The notes beneath the pieces were generated by a model. That model worked only from the letters and a program-made list of their open reading frames with translations. It was not told the origin of the DNA and did not search any database. Positions 25,188 to 33,975 of a stretch of 59,167 nt of DNA are shown here, one piece after another. Source of the DNA: Holdemania massiliensis AP2 (GTDB taxonomy: Bacteria; Bacillota_I; Bacilli_A; Erysipelotrichales; Erysipelotrichaceae); assembly GCF_000327285.1 (NCBI RefSeq), contig NZ_HE998567.1, positions 1,017,594 through 1,076,760 on the forward strand, read 5' to 3'. Each line of letters starts with the position of its first letter. Position 1 is the first letter of the stretch. Position numbers and translations under genes: made by a program.

Positions 25188-25670
25188 TTAAAGATCTTTA
25201 ATCAGCGGCATGAAGTCGATTTTTTCTTCTGTCGGAACCATCTGCGCTGTAAACTTAACGCCTCTGTCCGTCAGTTCTCTGAAAGCCGCGACATCTTCCG
25301 GCGTAACGCTGACTGACCGCTTAACCTGCGTCGAGCCATGCTTGTTGGACATGTTGCCGACATTGACAACCGGGAACATATAACCGGCATCCGCAACCTG
25401 CTTAATCGTCTTTGGACCTTTCAGAACGACAAAGATACGATCCGTCGGATAAGCTTCGCTTTTCAGTCTGTCCGCCGCTTTTTCAGCCGGCAGAATCGAC
25501 AGTTTAACTGTGGATGGGCAAGCCATCTTCAGCGCGATTTTCTGAATTTCATCCTTCGCTGCCATATCATCGATAACCATGATACGCGTAGCGTTTAAAG
25601 TATTCGTCCAGACAGCTGCAACCTGACCGTGGATCAATCTTTCGTCAATACGAACATTTACAATTTCCAT
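25188..25670 (-). CDS. PTS mannose/sorbose-family IIB
   Basis: 160 aa. The N-terminal RIDERLIHGQVAAVW holds the phosphorylated His (15). IIB passes phosphate from IIA to the incoming sugar at IIC-IID. It is alone here, 4 kb from IIC-IID and 7.5 kb from IIA, with a strong promoter and two cre-like sites of its own, so it is regulated by carbon source. GGGAGG upstream. Confidence 0.95.
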   Translation of the reverse strand: MEIVNVRIDERLIHGQVAAVWTNTLNATRIMVIDDMAAKDEIQKIALKMACPSTVKLSILPAEKAADRLKSEAYPTDRIFVVLKGPKTIKQVADAGYMFPVVNVGNMSNKHGSTQVKRSVSVTPEDVAAFRELTDRGVKFTAQMVPTEEKIDFMPLIKDL

Positions 25671-25688
25671 AAGTGTATTTCCTCCCTT

Positions 25689-25702
25689 TGTAAGCGTTTA
25701 AT
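25689..25702. promoter_or_regulatory. cre-like CcpA site downstream of the IIB start point
   Basis: TGTAAGCGTTTAAT fits 13 of 14 positions of TGWAARCGYTWNCW. It lies between the predicted start point and the ribosome site, a roadblock position. Confidence 0.55.
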
Positions 25703-25714
25703 TTGACTATTCCC

Positions 25715-25743
25715 ATTTTAGCGTAATTCCAGGGTCGTGTCAA
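25715..25743 (-). promoter_or_regulatory. Promoter of PTS IIB
   Basis: Minus-strand TTGACA (25738-25743), 17 bp, TAAAAT (25715-25720): close to consensus. Confidence 0.85.
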
Positions 25744-25843
25744 TATTTCCATTTGGACACTCCCTGAGCTTTGTCTAAATGTTATTTCGGTCGGCCCTTG
25801 AAAATCACGCTCAACAGAGGTGATTGAAGGTGTTTTTTCAATT

Positions 25844-25857
25844 ATTAAGCGCTTACA
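25844..25857. promoter_or_regulatory. Second cre-like site upstream of IIB
   Basis: On the minus strand TGTAAGCGCTTAAT, 13 of 14 to the cre consensus, about 100 bp upstream of the -35 box and also about 100 bp upstream of the divergent EEP promoter. Confidence 0.5.
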
Positions 25858-25955
25858 TTGAAACCCGAAATTTTCTTCAGCTATAAATTTTTTTGGTTAG
25901 CGCCTGTGAACTTTCTGTGAAACTCTTTCAGAAACAACTTTTCATCCCTTTTACT

Positions 25956-25984
25956 TTGTAAAACCCAGTAAACTTGAGTATAAT
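25956..25984 (+). promoter_or_regulatory. Promoter of the EEP-chrA operon
   Basis: TTGTAA (25956-25961), 17 bp, TATAAT (25979-25984), about 20 bases before the ATG. Confidence 0.7.
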
Positions 25985-26003
25985 GAAAAACGGCGGTGAT
26001 GAA

Positions 26004-26813
26004 ATGACCTGTTTAAAGGTAATGACCTTCAATTTAAAAAATGATTTGTTTTTTACCCGAAAGAATCTGCGCTGGGATACCCGCAGGCAGTATGTCCGCA
26101 ATCTGATCGCTTCGACCTCTCCCGATATCATCGGCGTCCAGGAGTTAAGCGATTTAATGCGTGAACAGCTGCAGGCGCTTTTGCCGCAATATCAGTTTGT
26201 CGGCCAGGCCCGCAACCGCAGACGGCAGTTCATGAACGAACATTCGGATATTTTGTTTCTGAAAGATCGCTTTGATCTGCTGGGCGAAAAAACATTCTGG
26301 CTTTCCAAGCAGCCGGATCAGGCCGGCAGCCGCACCTGGACCAGTATTTTTCCGCGGATCTGCACGATGGTTCATTTGAAAGATCGTGAAACCGAACAGG
26401 TTTTCCGAGTCTTCAATACGCATCTGGATCATCTGTTGTCGTACACCCGGACCTTTGAGGTCCGTACGATTATCAGTGAAATGCAGCGGCTGCAGAAAGA
26501 AGCGACCTGTCCTCTGATTTTAATGGGGGATCTGAATTCCACGCTGTCCAGCCCGGCGCTGCAGTTATTGACGATGCCGGAAAACCGGCTGCATTTGAAG
26601 CCGGTCTATGATTCCTCGGCCATGTTCAATACTCTCCACTATGGCAAAGGCCGGCTGAAAGAAGACCGGCAGCCGATTGACTACATCTACGTCAGCGAAG
26701 AATTTGATGTTCATTCAACGCGGATTATCACGACCTGCTTCAACGGATTGTATCCATCAGATCACTATCCGGTCATTTGTCATCTGGTTAAGAAAGGAAA
26801 CACAGAATCATGA
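26004..26813 (+). CDS. Endonuclease/exonuclease/phosphatase family protein
   Basis: 269 aa from the ATG at 26004 (GGTGAT upstream). Family residues are visible in order: MTFNLKND, GVQELSD (metal Glu), FNTHLDH (catalytic His), LMGDLNST (Asp, Asn) and PSDHYPVICHL (final Asp-His pair). A Mg-dependent phosphoester hydrolase; the substrate, whether nucleic acid or a small phosphate ester, is not evident. No signal peptide. Overlaps chrA by four bases. Confidence 0.9.
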   Translation: MTCLKVMTFNLKNDLFFTRKNLRWDTRRQYVRNLIASTSPDIIGVQELSDLMREQLQALLPQYQFVGQARNRRRQFMNEHSDILFLKDRFDLLGEKTFWLSKQPDQAGSRTWTSIFPRICTMVHLKDRETEQVFRVFNTHLDHLLSYTRTFEVRTIISEMQRLQKEATCPLILMGDLNSTLSSPALQLLTMPENRLHLKPVYDSSAMFNTLHYGKGRLKEDRQPIDYIYVSEEFDVHSTRIITTCFNGLYPSDHYPVICHLVKKGNTES

Positions 26814-27352
26814 GGGATTATTGGGAATTATTTGCAACCTTCAGCAAGCTGGGGTTGTTCACCTTCGGCGGCGGTTATGCCATGCTTCCGCTGCTGGAAT
26901 CAGAAATCGTAGAAAAGAAAAAATGGGCGACTTACGATGAAATCACCAATTACTACGCCGTCGGCCAATGTACACCCGGCATCATTGCGGTGAACGTATC
27001 AACATTTATCGGTTATTATCAAAAAGGGATCTTGGGCGCAGTGGTTTCGACCTTCGGCTTTGTTTTCCCCTCGCTGATCATCATCGTGATCATCGCAGCT
27101 TTCATTCAAAACTTTGCCAGCCTGGCGGTCGTCCAGCATGCGCTTGCCGGCCTGCGCGTCGGAGTGTGCGTCTTGGTGCTGACCTCGGTCTACAAGCTGA
27201 TTAAAAACGGCGTAAAAGACAGCTTTGGCATCGTCATGTTTGTCTTCGCGTTTCTTTTGTCGCTGTTTACAAATATTTCAGTCGTCTTTATTACGCTGGG
27301 CGCCGGTTTGTTCGGCTTTTTGAAATATAAGCTGGGAGGGAAGAAAGCATGA
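26810..27352 (+). CDS. Chromate transporter family protein, first half
   Basis: 180 aa, one CHR domain. The N-terminal FSKLGLFTFGGGYAMLPLL and GQCTPGIIAVN are the family marks. Two-gene CHR systems pair two half-size proteins with opposite topology. Transport of chromate is proven only for some members; in anaerobes the true substrate is uncertain. Overlaps the second half by four bases. Confidence 0.92.
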   Translation: MRDYWELFATFSKLGLFTFGGGYAMLPLLESEIVEKKKWATYDEITNYYAVGQCTPGIIAVNVSTFIGYYQKGILGAVVSTFGFVFPSLIIIVIIAAFIQNFASLAVVQHALAGLRVGVCVLVLTSVYKLIKNGVKDSFGIVMFVFAFLLSLFTNISVVFITLGAGLFGFLKYKLGGKKA

Positions 27353-27915
27353 GCATCCTGATTCAGTTATTCCTGGAATTTTTCAAGATCGGTTTGTTCG
27401 CCGTCGGCGGGGGATTGGCCACCATCCCTTTCCTGCATCAGCTGGCTGAAAAATATACCTGGTTTACCGTCGAAACCTTAGTCGACATGATTGCCATCTC
27501 AGAATCTACGCCGGGGGCTATGGGTGTGAATATGGCCACTTACAGCGGTTTTACAACCGCCGGCATCTCCGGTTCGCTCATCGCAACCTTAGGCTTGGTT
27601 CTGCCGAGCATTGTGATCATCATTATCATCGCTCACTTCTTAAAACAATTCAGCGACAGTCCGGTTGTCAAAGCGATCTTTACCGGTTTAAAACCTGCGG
27701 TCGCGGCCTTGATCCTGTGCGCGGCGCTGAATCTGGTCAATGTATCAGTCATCAATCTCAGTGCCTTTCAAGCCTCCGGCAATCTGATTGATCTGTTTCC
27801 ATTAAAAAACATTCTCCTTTTTGCGGTCTTGTTAATAATGACGACCAAAATCAAAAAACATCCGATTGTCTGGATCGCCTTATCGGCAGCCGCCGGCGTT
27901 CTGTTTCAGTTCTGA
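27349..27915 (+). CDS. Chromate transporter family protein, second half
   Basis: 188 aa CHR domain, with FFKIGLFAVGGGLATIPFL and SESTPGAMGVNMATYSG. It makes the partner of the upstream half and is coupled to it (ATGA). A terminator follows. Confidence 0.92.
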   Translation: MSILIQLFLEFFKIGLFAVGGGLATIPFLHQLAEKYTWFTVETLVDMIAISESTPGAMGVNMATYSGFTTAGISGSLIATLGLVLPSIVIIIIIAHFLKQFSDSPVVKAIFTGLKPAVAALILCAALNLVNVSVINLSAFQASGNLIDLFPLKNILLFAVLLIMTTKIKKHPIVWIALSAAAGVLFQF

Positions 27916-27920
27916 CTGTA

Positions 27921-27949
27921 AACTCTCTCCTTAACCGGGGAGATTTTTT
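27921..27949 (+). terminator. Terminator of the EEP-chrA operon
   Basis: CTCTCC/GGGGAG stem followed by six T. Confidence 0.65.
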
Positions 27950-28096
27950 ATGCTTGCGCAACGTGTGCGCAGCAAGCAAAAAGAATATCGGGATGGAAGC
28001 TGAAATAATGGCGGACAACATTCAGCTTTTGAGAAGCAGAAAAGGAACGGCAAACTGAACTAGACAAGCTTTCTTCCAATTTCAATCGTAGTCAAG

Positions 28097-28122
28097 CAAA
28101 AACCCACGGACTAACCGCGGGC
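28097..28122 (-). terminator. Terminator of the flavoprotein fusion gene
   Basis: CCCGCGG-TTAGT-CCGTGGG followed by TTTTTGCTT on the minus strand; it overlaps the stop codon. Confidence 0.75.
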
Positions 28123-29736
28123 AATTTTCGCCGGATACCATTTTTCAAACGCGACGGTAAACACGCCCATCGCCATCGGGCTGAGGATATTGATCAGAAT
28201 TGCAACCTGCGGCCGCCTGCTGAGCATCAGGATTAAAGTCCAGAAGGCGCTCAGGACATAAAGGCTGCCCCAGCAGCAGGACAGAATACGATTGGTCTTC
28301 ATGAATACCGGATTCTGCAAAGCGTCATCGCCATGATAATTTTCCTTTACATAATGAGCGCTCAGGGGAATCGCGGTGCTGCAGGAAACCAGCCACAACA
28401 GCCCAAAACAGAGATAGGAGAGCGGAACAAGCAGTCTTTCATCGCAGCCCTGCACCGCCAGCAAGCCGATCCCGCCGACAAGCAGTCCGGACAGTCCGTC
28501 ATAAACTGTCAGCTGCCATTTCTGCCCGGCCAAAGTTAATAGGAGTGCAGCAGCGACTGCCAGGTTTCCGCCGAAATTGTGAGAAACCGGCAGCAGCGTC
28601 CACAGACAGCACCACGGCAGAAGCAACAGCAGCATGTTGGTCTTTTTTCTGGTCTGAGCTTGATCAGCCTGACTTTGCGGAGCGTGCGGACCGCTGAAAT
28701 AGCGGTCCCATTCCATTAATAAATGGAGATCTCCCAACGTTTTGTAACGGCCTTCCATCATCGCCTGATCGCCCCGCATTTCCCCGCGGGCAATCGCCTG
28801 CCAGACGCTTAGCGGCGTTTCAACGCGGGTCGTATAGGCCCCGGCATTCAGCGCACGAAGTTCACAAGTCTTCCCCAGCACAAGCTGGTATCCAACTTCA
28901 ACATCCGTATAGAAAATCTCAAATACCCTTTCTTTACCATCCAACGAGATGGGATTGTACATGGCTGCCATCTGCCGCGTAAATCGCTCTGCCTGACGGA
29001 TTTTTGATGATTGGGAATCCGCCGCCTCTTTAGGATTGGCAATATTCCAGCTGGCATTGGCCAAGGTAATGAACTGCTCTCTGGGCAAAAGCGGTGTTCT
29101 TAACCGCTCCAGCGTGGGGACAGACAGCGCCTGCGAAACTGCATATTCCCGACCAGCCTGGCGCACATGCGTCAAATAGGCCGAGGTCGCCGCGCGCAGC
29201 TCCGGCCGGGCAAAGAGCTCACCCTGCGGACAAAGAATTTTTAAGCCATCCCCAAAGGTCAGATCAAACTGCTGGATCAACGCCTCATAATTCTGATTCA
29301 CCGTATAAAATCCGCAGGTTGAAATCATGAGCGTTTTGGCCTGGGCTTGAGGATAACGCCTCGGATGAATTGCGCGACCGTCCGCCCCGGCTTCAATAAA
29401 AGGCAGATTCAGCGGCAGACAGCGGTCAAGGACGGTTTTTACCGGTCCCGGCATGCCGTAGTAATAGAGCGGAAAACTCCACAGAATCCAATCGGCGTCC
29501 AGCATTTCATCCAGGATGCCAGCCATCTCATCCGCGATCACGCACCGGCCCGGCGTTGCCGTCCAGCAGCCGAAACAGCCGCGGCAGGGATCAATGCGCA
29601 GTTCGCTGAGATTCAGGGTCTTCACGCTCAGCTTGGCTTTCAGCTTGTCTTTCATGCCCGCAACGAACGCCTGCGTCAGTTGATACGTATTGCTTGAAGT
29701 CCCGCGCGGACTTCCGTTAAGCACCAGCATTTTCAT
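28111..29736 (-). CDS. NADPH-dependent FMN reductase-SCP2-membrane fusion
   Basis: 541 aa in three parts. Residues 1-200: flavodoxin-like FMN reductase (LVLNGSPRGTSSNT for the phosphate of FMN, CRGCFGCWTATPGRC, FPLYYYGMPGPVKTVLDRC). Residues about 250-350: an SCP2 sterol-carrier-like lipid-binding domain (LSVWQAIARGEMRGDQAMM). Residues about 370-541: six membrane helices without known motif. A membrane-tied oxidoreductase for a hydrophobic substrate, such as a quinone or lipid, is plausible inference. ATG 29736 follows AAAGGA by eight bases and lies inside the end of the padR gene, which controls it. Confidence 0.85.
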   Translation of the reverse strand: MKMLVLNGSPRGTSSNTYQLTQAFVAGMKDKLKAKLSVKTLNLSELRIDPCRGCFGCWTATPGRCVIADEMAGILDEMLDADWILWSFPLYYYGMPGPVKTVLDRCLPLNLPFIEAGADGRAIHPRRYPQAQAKTLMISTCGFYTVNQNYEALIQQFDLTFGDGLKILCPQGELFARPELRAATSAYLTHVRQAGREYAVSQALSVPTLERLRTPLLPREQFITLANASWNIANPKEAADSQSSKIRQAERFTRQMAAMYNPISLDGKERVFEIFYTDVEVGYQLVLGKTCELRALNAGAYTTRVETPLSVWQAIARGEMRGDQAMMEGRYKTLGDLHLLMEWDRYFSGPHAPQSQADQAQTRKKTNMLLLLLPWCCLWTLLPVSHNFGGNLAVAAALLLTLAGQKWQLTVYDGLSGLLVGGIGLLAVQGCDERLLVPLSYLCFGLLWLVSCSTAIPLSAHYVKENYHGDDALQNPVFMKTNRILSCCWGSLYVLSAFWTLILMLSRRPQVAILINILSPMAMGVFTVAFEKWYPAKIARG

Positions 29737-30286
29737 CGTGATCATCCTTTAGCCTTTCAATACAGCGATAAACCCAATCCAGACACATTCGGCTGTAAGC
29801 CAGCCCGAAGTCTGCGGTCATTTCCCAATACAGCGCATCGCGGGATGCCTGAGTCAGCGTCTGATACTGAGCGATGACTCCGCCGATCCTTTCCATCTGT
29901 CTTAGCTGAGCCTGATAGGCCTGCGCTAATTGCTGAAGACTTTCTATATTGTTCTGCGGCGGTCGCTTGGCAGAAAAGAATAACCGCAGCAGCACTTCGC
30001 TGCGCGTCGGCAGCATTTCCGCAGGCAGTTCGCTTTCCAGCCAGCGCTGCAGTTGTGCTTTGCCAGCAGGCGTAATCGAATACACCCGCTTATTGGGTTT
30101 GTCCGCCTGTACCTCAATCCGCGACTGAAGCCAGCCTAGAGCTTCCATCTGATTCAGTTCCCGGTAAATCTGACTTGTCTGCGCCTGCCAAAAATAAGAC
30201 AGCGAATCGTTAAACGCTTTAGCCAGCTCATAACCTGTCATTTCTCCATAATTCAGCAAGCCGAGCAGTCCTTGCCGCAAAGCCAT
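29717..30286 (-). CDS. PadR family transcriptional regulator
   Basis: 189 aa from the ATG at 30286 (GGGGTGAT upstream; the frame to 30391 runs through the promoter). The winged-helix part has LLGLLNYGEMTGYELAKAF, TSQIYRELNQMEALGWL and KRVYSITPAGKAQLQRWL. The C-terminal helical domain pairs in the dimer. PadR proteins repress detoxification genes and release DNA on binding a small molecule. It overlaps the flavoprotein fusion by 20 bases and has a palindrome on its own -10 box, so autoregulation is likely. Confidence 0.93.
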   Translation of the reverse strand: MALRQGLLGLLNYGEMTGYELAKAFNDSLSYFWQAQTSQIYRELNQMEALGWLQSRIEVQADKPNKRVYSITPAGKAQLQRWLESELPAEMLPTRSEVLLRLFFSAKRPPQNNIESLQQLAQAYQAQLRQMERIGGVIAQYQTLTQASRDALYWEMTADFGLAYSRMCLDWVYRCIERLKDDHDENAGA

Positions 30287-30301
30287 CGCAATCACCCCGC
30301 A

Positions 30302-30321
30302 ATATTCTACTTGTAGAATAT
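30302..30321. promoter_or_regulatory. Operator palindrome of PadR
   Basis: Nine-base perfect arms ATATTCTAC/GTAGAATAT around TT. It covers the -10 box of the padR promoter. Confidence 0.75.
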
Positions 30322-30343
30322 CATTCTTCGATAATAATGTAAA
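30315..30343 (-). promoter_or_regulatory. Promoter of padR operon
   Basis: Minus-strand TTTACA (30338-30343), 17 bp, TATTCT (30315-30320). The -10 lies within the palindrome. Confidence 0.7.
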
Positions 30344-30417
30344 GCGGCAATTTAACAGCCGCTGAGACAGGATGCTTACGAATGCGAACAAAGCTCTGCC
30401 GGCTTCCCCGCAAACAC

Positions 30418-30603
30418 AAAAAAAGCCTTCGTTGGAAGACTTTCTTTGTGACCTAAAGGGTTGATATGATTCCCGGCAATAACCAGGTGGGTACCCTGTT
30501 CAGATTTTTAGGATTCTCTGATAAATCAGAGTTTTCAACACCAAACTGAAACGTCCGGGTTCCCATATATCAAGTGTTGGAAATATATGTGTTCCCTTTA
30601 GGC
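30418..30603 (-). ncRNA. ssrS: 6S RNA
   Basis: About 185 nt. The ends pair (CCTAAAGGG at 30594-30602 with CCCTTTAGG at 30451-30459), long imperfect helices run inward (GGGAACCCGG, GGTACCCACCTGG), and an apical hairpin CTCTGA-TTTA-TCAGAG closes the rod. A terminator stem AGTCTTC/GAAGGCT with a T-run follows. TATAAT at 30610-30615 fits the start. Size and open-rod form fit 6S, which binds RNA polymerase and mimics an open promoter. The place next to aspS is the same as for 6S-1 (bsrA) in Bacillus subtilis. Confidence 0.8.
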
Positions 30604-30668
30604 ATTAGTATTATAGCACGCATTTTTTTATTTATGAATGCTTGACATTTGGAAACTTATAGAAAGTG

Positions 30669-32411
30669 TTATTTTTCCAGAGCAATATGCAGTTCTTTCA
30701 GCTGTTTTTCATCCACTGTATTCGGAGCTTCGCTCATCAGATCCGAAGCGCTGGCAGTTTTCGGGAACGCCACGACATCGCGGATGTTGTCCGTGCCGGC
30801 TAAGATCATGACCAATCGTTCCAGGCCGATGCCCACCCCGCCATGCGGCGGCGTGCCGTAGCGGAACGCATCAATGAAGAAGCCAAATTTTTCCCGGGCC
30901 TCCTCCATCGACATGCCGATCGCTTCAAAAACCTTCTCCTGCACCTGCTGATCATGAATCCGGATAGATCCGCTCAGCAGCTCATAGCCGTTGAGAACCA
31001 AATCATAGGCGCGTGAATAACAGTTTTCCGGATCGCTCATCAGCTTGTCCACATCTTCCAGATTCGGGCTGGTAAACGGATGGTGAGCAGCGACATAGCG
31101 CTGTTCTTCCTCACTGTATTCAAACATCGGGAAATTCGTAACCCACAAGAAGTTAAACTGACTTTCATCCATCAGCTTCAGCTGACGTCCCAGCTTAATC
31201 CGCAGGGCCCCCAATGCCGTCTGAGCAACCTTGGCCTTATCGGCAATCAGGAAGATCAGATCGTTGTCTTTTAATTCCAGTGTTTCGATCAAGGCCGTCT
31301 TTTCTTCCGGTTTCAGCACCTTCGCTACCGATCCGCTCAGTTCGCCGTTCGCCATTTTCAGCCAGGCCAGCGCCTTTGCCCCGTAAATCTTGACAAATTC
31401 CTGAAGCTTATCTATTTCCTTTCGGGAAAACTGATCGGCAGCCTGAGCAGCGACGATCGCTCCCACCATTCCTTTAGGCTGTTCCAGTACGTTCTTAAAG
31501 ACGGTAAAATCTGTATTCTGAAACAACCCGCCGACATTCTGGATCTCCATACCGAAACGGGTATCCGGTTTATCTGTACCGTAACGAGCCATGCATTCGT
31601 TATAGGTTAACCGCGGGAAGGCTGGCAGCTCCACCTGTTTCAGGTTCCGGAAGATTTCCTTCATCAAGCCTTCAACGACCGTCCAGACCTGTTCTTCATC
31701 GACAAAGCTCATCTCGATATCAATCTGTGTGAATTCCGGCTGACGATCCGCACGCAGATCTTCATCACGGAAGCAGCGGGCGATCTGGAAATATTTTTCA
31801 ATTCCGCCAACCATCAACAGCTGCTTGTAGATCTGCGGCGACTGCGGCAGAGCGAAAAACTTCCCCTTGAAAATTCGCGAAGGCACAAGGTAATCGCGGG
31901 CCCCTTCCGGCGTGGATTTGCACAGAATCGGCGTTTCCACTTCAATAAAGCCCTGATCCGACAAATAATTGCGCGTCAGCATCGTCACCTTGTGGCGCAG
32001 CATCAGGTTGTTCTGAATCGGTGCGCGGCGCAGATCGAGATAGCGATATTTCAGACGCGTATCTTCCAGCGCGTCGGTTTCATCGGCGATGATCATCGGC
32101 GTTGTTTCAGCCGTGTTGACGATCGTGACCGCTTCCGCATAAACCTCAATGTCGCCGGTCGCCATCTTCGGATTTTTATCCTGCCGTTCAACGACCTTGC
32201 CTTCTACCTGCAGAATGTATTCATTGCGGACATCCTTCACTTGTTCCGCCAGCTTTTCATCCACGGTAATCTGAACAATCCCGCTGCGGTCGCGCAGATC
32301 GATGAATACCAAGGCGCCTAAGTTGCGGCGGCGGCTGACCCAGCCGACCAACGTGACCGGCTCGCCGACGTGAGCTAAGCGCAGCTCTCCATTTTGATGT
32401 GTGCGTTTCAT
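30669..32411 (-). CDS. aspS: Aspartyl-tRNA synthetase
   Basis: 580 aa, the bacterial length with GAD insertion. N-terminal OB fold (VTLVGWVSRRRNLGALVFID), class II motifs including FRDEDLRADRQPEFTQIDIE and, at the end, GTPPHGGVGIGLERLVMILA. It charges tRNA-Asp; whether it also charges tRNA-Asn is not clear. Its start overlaps hisS by four bases, and both follow one T-box. Confidence 0.97.
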   Translation of the reverse strand: MKRTHQNGELRLAHVGEPVTLVGWVSRRRNLGALVFIDLRDRSGIVQITVDEKLAEQVKDVRNEYILQVEGKVVERQDKNPKMATGDIEVYAEAVTIVNTAETTPMIIADETDALEDTRLKYRYLDLRRAPIQNNLMLRHKVTMLTRNYLSDQGFIEVETPILCKSTPEGARDYLVPSRIFKGKFFALPQSPQIYKQLLMVGGIEKYFQIARCFRDEDLRADRQPEFTQIDIEMSFVDEEQVWTVVEGLMKEIFRNLKQVELPAFPRLTYNECMARYGTDKPDTRFGMEIQNVGGLFQNTDFTVFKNVLEQPKGMVGAIVAAQAADQFSRKEIDKLQEFVKIYGAKALAWLKMANGELSGSVAKVLKPEEKTALIETLELKDNDLIFLIADKAKVAQTALGALRIKLGRQLKLMDESQFNFLWVTNFPMFEYSEEEQRYVAAHHPFTSPNLEDVDKLMSDPENCYSRAYDLVLNGYELLSGSIRIHDQQVQEKVFEAIGMSMEEAREKFGFFIDAFRYGTPPHGGVGIGLERLVMILAGTDNIRDVVAFPKTASASDLMSEAPNTVDEKQLKELHIALEK

Positions 32412-33697
32412 GCTTGTTCTTCCCCTTCCTGTTGGAAATAAGCGTCCAGTGTGGCGATCAGTTCATCCTGATCAATCGTAATCTGGCGCTGCTGATCAAT
32501 AAATTTGACGTTCACTTGATGATTTGCGGCTTCGCTTTCCCCGGCAATCACCGCGACTTTGGCTTTGCGCCGATCTACCGATTTAAACTGTGCTTTCAGC
32601 GAACGCGGCTGAATGTTGAATTCGGTATGGTAACCGGCAGCCCGGCACTGCGTCGCCAGTTCCAGCGGCAGCGTGCCAACCTCACCTAAGGCCATGACGT
32701 AGACATCCAGGCTTTCTTCTTCGCCCAGTTCCACTTCTTCAGCTTCGGCCAGGATCATCAACCGCTCCAGCCCCATCGCAAAACCAACGCCCGACATTTG
32801 AGGACCGCCGAAGTATTCGACCAATCCATCATAGCGGCCGCCCGCGAAAACAGTGGCCTGCGAACCGGATTCCGGATGCGTGGAAACAACCTCAAAAACG
32901 GTATGCGTATAGTAATCCAGCCCCCGCACCAGCTTATCGTCAATTTCATACGGAATTTCCAACGCATTCAGCGCCGTCAGCACCTGATCAAAATAGTCCT
33001 TGGATTCCGGAGTTAAATATTCCTGCAGCGATGGAACATTCTGCATGCTTGGATGCTCGCTGTCAACCTTACAATCGAGTAAGCGCAAAGGATTTTGTTC
33101 GTAGCGCCGCTGACAATCCGCGCACAGCTCACCCACATGGTCTTTGAAATGCTCGCGCAGCGCCCCGCGGTAGGCCGTCCGGCTGGCGTCATCCCCCAGC
33201 GTGTTGATCAGCACCTTGACCTGACTTAAGCCTAAAGCCTTGACGATGCTGTATCCCAGCGCGATGACTTCGGCGTCGATCAGCGGACTCTTCATCCCAA
33301 TGTTTTCAATTCCAAACTGATTAAACTGACGGTAACGGCCTTTCTGCGGACGTTCATAGCGGAACATTTCACCCATGTAATAGAGTTTGGCCGGCATTTC
33401 CAGGCGGCCGTACATCTTGTGCTGAACAAAGCTGCGGACAACCCCTGCCGTGCCTTCTGGCCGCAGTGTCAGTGAATCTTCGCCATGCACCGAGAAGGTA
33501 TACATTTCCTTATTCACCATATCGGAGCTGTCGTTTTCCCGTTTGAACACCCGCGTATCCTCAAAGACCGGCGTGCGGATTTCTTCATACCCATAAACAT
33601 CGCAGAGATTGCGGATTAAATCTTCAACTTTCTGCCATTTGCGCGTCGCCTCCGGAAGCAAATCCTGCGTACCGCGCGGAGTCTGGTAATTCTCCAT
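32408..33697 (-). CDS. hisS: Histidyl-tRNA synthetase
   Basis: 429 aa. The N-terminal YQTPRGTQDLLP, motif 2 MFRYERPQKGRYRQFNQFG, and the His-specific RGLDYYTHTVFEV and GGRYDGLVEYFGG are plain. A C-terminal anticodon-binding domain follows. Three Met codons stand in a row; the third is used for best spacing from AAAGGAGG, though the second is possible. First gene of hisS-aspS, controlled by the T-box upstream. Confidence 0.96.
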   Translation of the reverse strand: MENYQTPRGTQDLLPEATRKWQKVEDLIRNLCDVYGYEEIRTPVFEDTRVFKRENDSSDMVNKEMYTFSVHGEDSLTLRPEGTAGVVRSFVQHKMYGRLEMPAKLYYMGEMFRYERPQKGRYRQFNQFGIENIGMKSPLIDAEVIALGYSIVKALGLSQVKVLINTLGDDASRTAYRGALREHFKDHVGELCADCQRRYEQNPLRLLDCKVDSEHPSMQNVPSLQEYLTPESKDYFDQVLTALNALEIPYEIDDKLVRGLDYYTHTVFEVVSTHPESGSQATVFAGGRYDGLVEYFGGPQMSGVGFAMGLERLMILAEAEEVELGEEESLDVYVMALGEVGTLPLELATQCRAAGYHTEFNIQPRSLKAQFKSVDRRKAKVAVIAGESEAANHQVNVKFIDQQRQITIDQDELIATLDAYFQQEGEEQA

Positions 33698-33742
33698 CAT
33701 CATTTCCTCCTTTACCTGTTCAAGAACCACTACGATCATTCC

Positions 33743-33975
33743 ACAAAAAAAACGCCCTCTAAGGACGCTTCATCTGCGTGGTACCACCTTAGTTCACGAA
33801 ATCCCTTCGTGCCCTCTTTCCGATAACGCCGGAAATTCGTCAGCAGCTACTGCTTGTTCACTGCCGCTTCTTGCAAGTGTCGGTTACCGGAGGTGATAAA
33901 GGAAGCTTACAGCCTGGACTTCCCTCTCTTGCTTATCCCATTCCAGATCCCTCTTGGTCCTTGAATTTATCCCTA
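33743..33975 (-). promoter_or_regulatory. T-box leader, His specifier, of hisS-aspS
   Basis: The minus strand holds the T-box core AAGGTGGTACCACG (about 33777-33790), which pairs with the uncharged tRNA end, followed by a terminator GCGTCC-TTAGA-GGGCG with eight T (33743-33769). The long upstream stem has CAC, a His codon, at 33893-33895 as likely specifier (within TTTATCACCTCC). Low charged tRNA-His would prevent termination and raise both synthetases. Confidence 0.9.

Noticed and set aside
27951-27978. GCTTGC/GCAAGC hairpin after the chrA terminator
   Set aside because: No T-run on either strand and no nearby gene to regulate; no role can be given.
29094-29697. Plus-strand frames across the flavoprotein fusion
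   Set aside because: Antisense shadows; the minus-strand protein has clear domains.
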